In this document: positions 6,222 through 12,295 of the stretch, one piece after another
Position numbering within the stretch: the first letter of the stretch is position 1
Layout: every line of letters begins with the position of its first letter
Source: JAAYAY01 sp964429355
GTDB taxonomy: Bacteria; Planctomycetota; Planctomycetia; Pirellulales; Thermoguttaceae
NCBI GenBank assembly: GCA_964429355.1
Contig: CAYSCH010000270.1
Span: 1 to 13,384, forward strand
Length of the DNA: 13,384 bases
Reading direction: 5' to 3'
Made by a program: the position numbers and the translations under genes
Notes under the pieces: generated by a model
Told to the model about the DNA's origin: nothing
The model's database searches: none
What the model saw: the letters and a program-made list of their open reading frames with translations, nothing else

Positions 6222-6298
6222 GGCTAAAGTGTCAGCGCATCAGCGGCGGCCGATGCGCTCGCATCTACTCTAGCGGTTCACGCCGTCCGCTGGATGCG
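6222..6298 (-). other. Degenerate attC-like palindrome at the array edge
   Basis: On the minus strand CGCATC-C-AGCGG-A-CGG (6283-6298) pairs fully with CCG-CCGCT-GATGCG (6236-6249), leaving just one C and one A unpaired on the 5' arm, exactly the inner-arm pattern of attC. An R'-like TTTAGCC stands at 6222-6228, but its core is CTT rather than GTT, and I find no matching R'' box at the other end. It could be a decayed attC that marks the start of the array, or a chance hairpin among several CGCATC/GATGCG repeats here. Confidence 0.4.
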
Positions 6299-6386
6299 AT
6301 GGGGAAAAGTAATTGTCGCCGGACAGTCATGGCCCACCATTCCAGAGTGAAGGCCTTGTTTTTGGACTGATCCGTGTATTACCTGT

Positions 6387-6406
6387 AGGCTGCACATTCG
6401 CAGCCT
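6387..6406. repeat. Perfect 7-bp inverted repeat
   Basis: AGGCTGC at 6387-6393 and GCAGCCT at 6400-6406 are exact reverse complements around a six-base loop. No T-run follows on either strand. Confidence 0.5.
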
Positions 6407-6432
6407 CACACGCAGCACCAACTTGCCGTAAC

Positions 6433-6535
6433 TCGAATTGTAGTCATCCGATATGTGCGCGCCACACGAGCGAGTGCGTGATAGGCTGTTTCATCCTAAC
6501 GCTCGGCGGGCCACAGAACCAGACCGTCTACGGCA
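6433..6535 (+). repeat. Diverged direct repeat, copy B
   Basis: This is the gapless partner of 5022-5124, sharing the core GTGATAGGC-GTTTC-TCCTA-CGCTC. It lies outside the last recognisable attC, upstream of the 94-aa cassette. Confidence 0.6.
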
Positions 6536-6863
6536 CCGTGCGAACCACGGCGGCAACCACCGTCCAAAAAATACCTTGGATTCTCGGAACGCCGATCCGG
6601 CCCGAATCGAGCTTGCCCGCACCGACCTGGAATCTGACCCTCACCCCCCAGCAGAGGAGTCCCTGCTTTTGTGTCGTTGATCGGTCCTTTTCTGACGCAT
6701 CCGAAAAAAGGGATGACTTGACGGGACGTCAGCGAGCGGAACGTTCCGGATCACACGGGCGTACTCGCCTCGCGTGCATCCGATGGTTATCTGACGCTGC
6801 CCATTCACGAAAATGCAAGCATGAGGAAGACAACCGCAAGAATCCCGACGAGAATTGGGACGC

Positions 6864-6914
6864 AGGCTGAAGCCTGTACTCCAACACGGGGCTATCGTGC
6901 GCGGTGGCGTGGCG
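6864..6914 (+). repeat. Dispersed intergenic repeat, copy C1
   Basis: It begins AGGCTGAAGCCTG, whose first 12 bases are a small palindrome, continues ACTCCAACA, then GGCTATC and ends TGGCGTGGCG. The same blocks in the same order occur at 10863-10929; the first 23 bases match at 21 positions. It sits 25 bases beyond the stop of the secreted HEAT-repeat gene. Confidence 0.6.
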
Positions 6915-6938
6915 TAACGGGGGCGAGGGGAACACCGC

Positions 6939-8315
6939 TCACTTCTTGCGCTGCCAGGTTTCGCCGCGTTTGTAGCGGTTGGCTCGTTCGACGAGTTCCT
7001 CGTTGGTGCTGAGCTTGATGACCTGGTCGAGGACGGCGTCGAACTCCGCCTTGTTCGGGTCGCGGATCTGGCGGTGGTGGGCAAGCTCGATGATCGTTTC
7101 GCAGGCGGCCTGGCAGAACTCCGGTTGGTCCAGGTAGGGACGTACAAGCCGCATGGCTTCCACGTCGTAAGCGGTGCGAGTGCGATTGATGACGGCGATC
7201 TTCTCCTCGGTCGTACGAGCCTCTTTCAGGGCCTCTGCCATCCGCTGGAGCCGCTGTTGATCGCTGCGACGATCGCGAATGGCACAGACTTTGACGTATG
7301 CCTGAAACGCCTGGCGACGTTCTGCTGTGTCTGTCGTTTTCCGGGCGATTTCGAGAAGCGTGTCGGCAGGGCTGGCGTCAGGCCACTTGCTGAGGGCGTC
7401 GATGCCGAATGACCGGCGGGATGCATCCTCGCCGGTTGCGATATCGGCGACGAACCGGATCAGACGATTGCCGCCGACCCGCCCGATCAGCGGCATCAAT
7501 TCGTCACGTTGGGCAACGTCGACGGTATCGAGGGCGGCGATCAAGGCATCGCCGCGCTGGTCTTCGTCCGGGATCCGCATGCAGACCTCGGCCACGTTCC
7601 GCTCAGCATTGTCCCGTTCGCCTCCTCGGGAGGCCTTCAATACGCCTGGCAGCATCGCGGCGAGTTGGTCCGGCTTGCCGATCTGCCCCAGAGCGTTCAT
7701 CGCCGTCGTGCGGACGCCGGCATCGTCGTCCAGTGTGGCAGCAAGGACCGCATCGAGCTGACCGGTGGCACGGCGAATAGCAAGCACTTCGATCAACTTG
7801 CCGCGCAGTTGAGGGGGAGCGTTCTTCGAGTCGGCAGCGAGCGTCTCGACCACGGAAGGATCGCGCATGCGAACGAGGGACGTGCGAGCAGCCTCCTGCT
7901 GAGCACCGGACTGGGATGTCAGGGCTTCGACCAGTAACGGCAGATCCGCGGGTGTTCCGATTTCACCAAGCGCAGCCAGGGCCGCGGTCTGGACTTCCTC
8001 CTCGGGGCTGCTGTCGAGTTGTTCCAGCACCGCCGGCCGGGCCGCCGTGTCGCCGCGGTCGCCGAGGGCCGTAATCAGCGCCGCCCGAGCAGAAGGGTCA
8101 AGCTTTGAAAGCTGGGCGGCAAAGGTCAGCGTAGGAGCTGTTCCCTTGGCGGCCGTGCGAACCTTTTCCAGCGCCGCTGCACGGAACTCCCGATCCGGGT
8201 GACCGAGCAATTTGACAATCTGGTCCACCAGATCGTCGGAGGGGTCGGCATGGAGGGACACCGGAACGGCGCAGAGAGCCACAAGCATCAAGAGCGAGAT
8301 TGGTCGTCGAAGCAT
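6939..8315 (-). CDS. Secreted HEAT-repeat protein
   Basis: This 458-aa protein has a clear Sec signal peptide (MLRRPISLLMLVALCAVPVS, cleavage after LHA near residue 23). The mature part is a solenoid of HEAT/PBS-lyase-like repeats from about 30 to 250, shown by recurring helix pairs with A-A-x-x-A-L-G-x-I/L-G signatures (AALAALGEIGTPADLPLLVE, TTAMNALGQIGKPDQLAAML). The C-terminal third is more divergent but still helical. It has no catalytic motif and probably acts as a scaffold in the periplasm or outside the cell. The ATG at 8315 follows AAGG at a suitable distance. It is the last gene of a probable three-gene operon, 87 bases after the shorter HEAT protein; the oxidoreductase upstream is Tat-exported, so the two may meet outside the cytoplasm. 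Confidence 0.88.
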   Translation of the reverse strand: MLRRPISLLMLVALCAVPVSLHADPSDDLVDQIVKLLGHPDREFRAAALEKVRTAAKGTAPTLTFAAQLSKLDPSARAALITALGDRGDTAARPAVLEQLDSSPEEEVQTAALAALGEIGTPADLPLLVEALTSQSGAQQEAARTSLVRMRDPSVVETLAADSKNAPPQLRGKLIEVLAIRRATGQLDAVLAATLDDDAGVRTTAMNALGQIGKPDQLAAMLPGVLKASRGGERDNAERNVAEVCMRIPDEDQRGDALIAALDTVDVAQRDELMPLIGRVGGNRLIRFVADIATGEDASRRSFGIDALSKWPDASPADTLLEIARKTTDTAERRQAFQAYVKVCAIRDRRSDQQRLQRMAEALKEARTTEEKIAVINRTRTAYDVEAMRLVRPYLDQPEFCQAACETIIELAHHRQIRDPNKAEFDAVLDQVIKLSTNEELVERANRYKRGETWQRKK

Positions 8316-8402
8316 ATCGTCGTACCTTGAATTCAGGAGGTTCTGGTTGCAGGTCTTGCGGAAAGGCGAGCAGCTTCCGCCGCGGACAACAGACGCCGGG
8401 CA

Positions 8403-9107
8403 TCAGGCCTCTGCCGCCCGGGCATCGCAGGCCAGCAGGCCGCGTGTGGCAGCGAGGCGAACCAGACGCGGTTGTTGATCGCCCGACAAAGACTCGTAAA
8501 TGGCCTTAGCGCCGGCGGTCTGCTGGGAGTTCAAGAGCGATTCGGCGCATGCCAACAGGGCGTCGACCAGGGAGTTCTTATCGCCGATTTCAGTCTGGAT
8601 GGCGGACTGCAGAATCGCAGCCGCGGAACCGCCGATCGAGCCGAGCGACAAGGCCGCCGAACGAGCCACCGCAGGGTCGGCGTCTTTCAGCAGAGGGGCG
8701 AGTGTGGGGATGGAACTCTCGCCTCGGACTCCAAGGGAAGCGATAACGCCGATCTTCAACTTGCCGGTCAGTTGTGTTGCGGCGGACGCGAGGGCTTCTG
8801 CCGCTTCCGCACCGGGAATTCGTTCCAGGGCGTGGCGTGCCAGATGGGAGCTACTCTCGACCGGCAGCAGTTTGGAGAGAGCCGGGACAGCGGCAGGTGA
8901 CCCGATTCCAGCGAGTTTACGGCAGATGTAGTCCTTTGCGGCGCGGGAGATTTCGCTGCCCAGCGCGGCAATCAGGCGTTGTTCCAGATCCTGGCGGACG
9001 GCTGGGTCGGTGTGTGCCGCGACCATGGCGTCTTCAATCCCCTGCAGTTGGCTGATCGGGGTGCCAAAATCGTATTTCTCGAGGGCTTCAAAGGCTTGAT
9101 CCAACAT
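8403..9107 (-). CDS. HEAT-repeat protein without signal peptide
   Basis: This 234-aa protein starts MLDQAFEALEKYDFGTPISQ and is built of HEAT-like helical repeats, clearest at about 60-85 (KLAGIGSPAAVPALSKLL) and 120-160 (IPTLAPLLKDADPAVARSAA followed by LSLGSIGG). There is no signal peptide, unlike the HEAT protein downstream, so it should act in the cytoplasm. The ATG at 9107 is preceded by GGAAAC. It lies 73 bases behind the oxidoreductase and 87 bases before the secreted HEAT gene, all in one direction. Pairs of HEAT proteins behind Gfo/Idh/MocA enzymes are, to my knowledge, frequent in planctomycetes. The exact function is unknown; protein-protein scaffolding is the family's usual role. 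Confidence 0.85.
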   Translation of the reverse strand: MLDQAFEALEKYDFGTPISQLQGIEDAMVAAHTDPAVRQDLEQRLIAALGSEISRAAKDYICRKLAGIGSPAAVPALSKLLPVESSSHLARHALERIPGAEAAEALASAATQLTGKLKIGVIASLGVRGESSIPTLAPLLKDADPAVARSAALSLGSIGGSAAAILQSAIQTEIGDKNSLVDALLACAESLLNSQQTAGAKAIYESLSGDQQPRLVRLAATRGLLACDARAAEA

Positions 9108-9180
9108 GGGAAGTTTCCGTTTATGGAAGTCTGGGGAGGGTTCGATGGAGCGACTCCGGCTGGGCCCGTGCAGGGGCGGA

Positions 9181-10455
9181 TCAGAGCTGCCACGGTTCCC
9201 GGCGGCCGCGATCCACCATGCGGTTGGCCTCGTCGTCGTCGATGAACTGCTGGGCGGCGGCGTCCCACTTCAGCGATCGCTTCAACTGATAGGCGATGTT
9301 GCCAAGATGGGCCAGCACACAGGTATTGACCGCTCTGGCGATATCGCGGAACGGGGTCTGGCGAGTCTTCACGCAGTGGATGAAGTCACCGTAGATCCCG
9401 CCCGATCCCTTGTACATGGGAACCGGCCTGGGCGCCAGTTGCTCGCCGGGCGTGCCGACGATCTCGAGGTTCCCCGTGCGGGGCTTGTTGTGATGGATCG
9501 TCAAGCCATTGGGATAGCGGTAGTCGAGCCATCTCCCTTCGGCGTTGTCGTTGTAGACGACTTCCATGGGCTGGAGTTCCCGGACGTCGCAGATGAACGT
9601 CGCGCCGCCAAAATGGTGAGCGCCCCAGTCGGTCATGCCGCCGCCCGAGTAATCGCTGAACGACCGCCAGCTCGCTCCGTCGATCGAGTAACTGCCGCTG
9701 CAGCGTTTCGAGTTGTACGGTCCCCAGGGCGCCGGGCCGAGCCACATGTCCCAATCGATGTTCTCGACCTTTTCCTCTTCCGGCAGATTGCACAATTGAG
9801 GCAGGGGCCCAACGTTGACATTGATCGACCGGATCGTTCCGAGCTCGCCGGCCCACGCCGGGTCAACCAGGTGGCGGTAGTCTTCCAGCACGCGCTGGCT
9901 GCCGCCCGAGACGACACGACCGTACCGGCGAGCGGCAGCGATCATTCGTGGGCCCTCGCCAAGGGTGAGCGTTTCGGGCTTCTGGCAGTAGACGTCCTTG
10001 CCGTGGCGGCAAGCCTCGATGACGATGAGGGCATGCCAGTGGTCCGGTGTGGCGACATGAACGGCGTCGATGTCCGGCCGTGCGAGCAGATCGCGGAAAT
10101 CGTTGTAGGTCTGGCAGTCCTTGTTCTGGTAACGATCGTCGATGCGGGCCTTGGATTCCTCCCGATTGGCCTGGCGGACATCGCACATGGCCACGTATTG
10201 CACGTCGCTGCGGCCAAGGAATGCTCCCTGGTCGCCACGTCCCATGTTGCCGATTCCGATGCCCCCCATCACGATCCGGTCACTGGCGGCGGGACGGTCG
10301 GCGCTGCCGAGTGCCGAGGAGGTGATGATCAGGGGCACTCCGAATGCCGCGGCTCCTGCCGTCTTGAGAAACTGACGGCGGTTGGCACCACGGTTGCTGT
10401 CGGCAGTCGCCGCAAGGGTCATTGGGGAAGTCGGTTCTTTGGAGGGTTGATTCAT
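9181..10455 (-). CDS. Tat-exported Gfo/Idh/MocA-family oxidoreductase
   Basis: This 424-aa protein has a twin-arginine signal (NRRQFLKTAGAAAFG, residues 25-39) after an unusually long Ser/Thr-rich N-terminus. A Rossmann NAD(P)-binding site follows (G67-I-G-N-M-G72 after the strand IVMGG), then the family loop YCQKP (156-160), where Q replaces the usual E of EKP. The C-terminal alpha/beta domain contains MTDWGAHHFGG, whose D276 and H280 correspond to the family's catalytic D/H. Members oxidise or rearrange sugars, inositols or glycosides with tightly bound NAD(P). The ATG at 10455 follows GAGG five bases upstream. It leads an operon with two HEAT-repeat genes. The exact substrate cannot be told; a sugar substrate after export to the periplasm is an inference. 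Confidence 0.93.
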   Translation of the reverse strand: MNQPSKEPTSPMTLAATADSNRGANRRQFLKTAGAAAFGVPLIITSSALGSADRPAASDRIVMGGIGIGNMGRGDQGAFLGRSDVQYVAMCDVRQANREESKARIDDRYQNKDCQTYNDFRDLLARPDIDAVHVATPDHWHALIVIEACRHGKDVYCQKPETLTLGEGPRMIAAARRYGRVVSGGSQRVLEDYRHLVDPAWAGELGTIRSINVNVGPLPQLCNLPEEEKVENIDWDMWLGPAPWGPYNSKRCSGSYSIDGASWRSFSDYSGGGMTDWGAHHFGGATFICDVRELQPMEVVYNDNAEGRWLDYRYPNGLTIHHNKPRTGNLEIVGTPGEQLAPRPVPMYKGSGGIYGDFIHCVKTRQTPFRDIARAVNTCVLAHLGNIAYQLKRSLKWDAAAQQFIDDDEANRMVDRGRREPWQL

Positions 10456-10946
10456 AGGTACCTCGGCGTGATGTTGCGAAGGGTATGCTCTCCGTGGTTC
10501 TGCAGGGAAGCCGGCTTCTGCAATGGGAGGGCACCGTGTACGGATCCTTTTGGACGGAGTGCGAGATTGCTCCAGTTTACCGAGCTTGAGTCAACGTAAT
10601 CAAGCGGAAACGGATCGCTTTCCAGATTGCGGTATCGACGGCGAAGCATCGCCTGGCCTTTGCAGCCGACGATTTGGCTGGTTTCTCGCCAATAACGGGC
10701 CGTGGTCGACCCGCCCAGATGCTGAACTGTGCCGTTACGGAGGTCGGTGCCCGCTGGTGGGCCACTGGTGTCACGAACCACGCCCTTCGCTACGCTCAGG
10801 GACGTGCCACCGGAAAGCCGACGGGGCTGTCATGCGTGGTGGCGGAATGTTCTGAATGACGGAGGCTGAAGCCCGGACTCCAACAAGCGAGGGGCAAGCC
10901 CACGCGGCTATCAATGTGATGGCGTGGCGGTGGCGAAGGACCGGTG
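10456..10946. other. Gene-free spacer rich in palindromes
   Basis: About 490 bases lie between the oxidoreductase start and the left inverted repeat. Frames of about 110 codons exist on both strands but lack convincing starts and domain-like composition. The stretch contains an imperfect hairpin around 10768-10813 (GGTGTCACG ... CCC, TTCGCTACGCTCA loop, GGGACGTGCCACC) and repeat C2 (10863-10929). The oxidoreductase promoter should lie near its left end, but I cannot point to a convincing one. Confidence 0.45.
10863..10929 (+). repeat. Dispersed intergenic repeat, copy C2
   Basis: Same ordered blocks as 6864-6914: AGGCTGAAGCC, ACTCCAACA, GGCTATC, TGGCGTGGCG, with a longer middle part. It lies behind the 3' end of the epimerase-like gene, as C1 lies behind the secreted HEAT gene. 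Confidence 0.6.
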
Positions 10947-11016
10947 GCTAACAAGACCACCGGCTGTGCACATCCATGCCCGTGGGAAACTCGTACGTTT
11001 TGTGAGGGCTTCTTAG
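10947..11016 (+). repeat. 70-bp inverted repeat, left copy
   Basis: It runs from GCTAACAAGACCACCGG to GAGGGCTTCTTAG and matches the reverse complement of 12129-12198 at 69 of 70 bases (difference at 10955). It ends one base past the stop of the epimerase-like gene. With its left flank it forms a perfect hairpin, CCGGTGG (10941-10947) / CCACCGG (10957-10963). Confidence 0.9.
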
Positions 11017-11017
11017 C

Positions 11018-12088
11018 TTAGAATTTGCCATCCCGCGCCTGGAAATGGGTGGGCTTATTGTACGTCTCACCCCCGCGCAGCAGCCAGTCGGCGATCCACT
11101 CGATCATCTGCGGCACGCCCACGCTGACGGGGCCGAAGAGCTCGTGAGCGCGGCTCGCGTCGCTGAGCAGTGCGTCGTCAGCCTCCTGGCCAATGAACGT
11201 GACGTCCTTGCCCATCCGCTCGGCCAGTTCCTCGGCACAGTGGCGGATGCTGAGCGTTTCCAACCCCGTCACGTTGACCGGCAGCGGAGGCGAGGCCGCA
11301 TGGTCGAAACAGCGGAGCGTCATCGCATTGGAGTCCCCCTGCCAGATGACGTTGAAGTGACCCATCGTCACGTCGACCGGTTGCCCGGCCAGCACCTTCT
11401 GGGCGATGTCGACCAGGACCCCGTACCGCATCTCGACCGCATAATTCAATCGCACGATCGCCACAGGGATCCCAAACTTCTCGCTGAAGAACTGGAACAT
11501 TCGTTCCCGTCCCATGGCGGACATGCCGTATTCGCCGACCGGGGCGAGGGGCACTTCTTCGTTCGGACCGCCGGAATCAACCGGCGTGAGCGGATACACG
11601 TTGCCGGTCGAGTAGGCCACGATGCGGCTCTTGGGGAATCGCTCGCAGACCATACCGGCCAGGTAGGTGTTCATGGCCCAGGTGCGTCCCTCCTGTCCGG
11701 TTGTGCCGAACTTCTGGGCCGGCAGGTAGAGCAGGTTGGGCACCTCGGGAAGTTCTGCCAAAGCCCCGCGGTCGAGCAGGTCGCAGGCGATCGTCTCGAT
11801 GCCCCATCCTTCCAGTTGCCTGCGCAGGCCCGGCGAACTGAACCGGGCCACTCCCAGGATCCGCCGCCGGATGCCCGCCTCCTGGTCGGCCCGACGGGCC
11901 ATTCTCGCCAGGGAGGGTCCGATCTTGCCCCCCACGCCCAGTACCATCAGATCTCCTTGGAGACGCCCCATAGTGTCGACCACTCCGGGCGTCGGTTGGC
12001 TGAGCAGGTCTTCCAGATGCGCGAGGTCTTGGATCATAGGGGCGGCCAGGGCTGGAGATGGATGAGGGAAACGGGGAGCAGCGACCAC
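11018..12088 (-). CDS. NAD-dependent epimerase/dehydratase-like protein (atypical extended SDR)
   Basis: The longest frame gives 356 aa from a GTG at 12088. An in-frame ATG at codon 18 (12037) would give 339 aa starting MIQDLAHLEDLLS; neither has a good ribosome binding site. After a helical N-terminus comes the dinucleotide loop GVGGKIG (51-57), a strand with CDLLD (102-106), then YSTGNVYP (159-166) and GEYGMSAMGRERMFQ (185-199). Y187 is in the place of the SDR catalytic tyrosine, but the lysine four residues on is Ala191, so ordinary SDR chemistry is doubtful. This may be a subfamily trait: I recall similar planctomycete and verrucomicrobial proteins with this motif. No signal peptide. It may bind NAD(P) and a nucleotide sugar, or act as a sensor. 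The gene lies exactly between the two copies of a 70-bp inverted repeat. Confidence 0.85.
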   Translation of the reverse strand: MVAAPRFPHPSPALAAPMIQDLAHLEDLLSQPTPGVVDTMGRLQGDLMVLGVGGKIGPSLARMARRADQEAGIRRRILGVARFSSPGLRRQLEGWGIETIACDLLDRGALAELPEVPNLLYLPAQKFGTTGQEGRTWAMNTYLAGMVCERFPKSRIVAYSTGNVYPLTPVDSGGPNEEVPLAPVGEYGMSAMGRERMFQFFSEKFGIPVAIVRLNYAVEMRYGVLVDIAQKVLAGQPVDVTMGHFNVIWQGDSNAMTLRCFDHAASPPLPVNVTGLETLSIRHCAEELAERMGKDVTFIGQEADDALLSDASRAHELFGPVSVGVPQMIEWIADWLLRGGETYNKPTHFQARDGKF

Positions 12089-12128
12089 TCCATCAGCAAC
12101 AGCCGCTACCGGACAGGAGCATCAGGCT

Positions 12129-12198
12129 CTAAGAAGCCCTCACAAAACGTACGAGTTTCCCACGGGCATGGATGTGCACAGCCGGTGGTTTTGTTAGC
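12129..12198 (-). repeat. 70-bp inverted repeat, right copy
   Basis: Reverse complement of 10947-11016 with one difference. It starts 41 bases upstream of the epimerase-like start. Its outer flank also allows a hairpin (AGCCG ... CGGCT across the GCTAACAA end), although the flanking bases differ from the left copy. Confidence 0.9.
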
Positions 12199-12230
12199 GG
12201 CTCTAAATAGCCTTACGGGATTTTTGGGAA

Positions 12231-12251
12231 AGAGGCGACAGTCGCCTTTTT
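12231..12251. terminator. Rho-independent type terminator, possibly bidirectional
   Basis: AGGCGA (12233-12238), loop CAG, TCGCCT (12242-12247) is followed by a T-run to 12251 on the plus strand. On the minus strand the same hairpin is followed by TCTTTCCC. It lies about 45 bases beyond the stop of the gene at 12296 and most likely ends its transcription, separating it from the epimerase-like gene. Confidence 0.7.
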
Positions 12252-12295
12252 CCTCCCAACGGGCATTCGTGGAACGATGCTGACGGCAAATCATA

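Larger units (their letters stand above)
6299..6938. other. Gene-free border between cassette array and HEAT operon
   Basis: No credible gene is seen in these 640 bases. A long plus-strand frame crosses it but has the irregular composition of a shadow. It holds a perfect hairpin AGGCTGC (6387-6393) / GCAGCCT (6400-6406), repeat copy B (6433-6535), and repeat C1 (6864-6914) just behind the stop of the secreted HEAT-repeat gene. If the array ever had an attI site or integrase, this is where attI would be expected; I see neither. Confidence 0.5.

Noticed and set aside
6313..6870. Plus-strand frame of 185 codons in the border region
   Set aside because: No good start site or domain; part of it resembles the frame at 4986-5291 only because both cross the diverged repeat, so I list the repeat and not a gene.
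9106..10599. Long plus-strand open frame of 497 codons
   Set aside because: It is the shadow of the Gfo/Idh/MocA gene, which has clear motifs, a Tat signal and a ribosome binding site on the other strand.
10452..10855. Frames of about 110 codons on both strands upstream of the oxidoreductase
   Set aside because: No ribosome binding site, signal or recognisable motif, and they overlap each other on opposite strands.
11045..12283. Plus-strand frame of 412 codons
   Set aside because: It covers the epimerase-like gene in antisense and is rich in His/Arg/Pro, typical of a shadow frame in GC-rich DNA.
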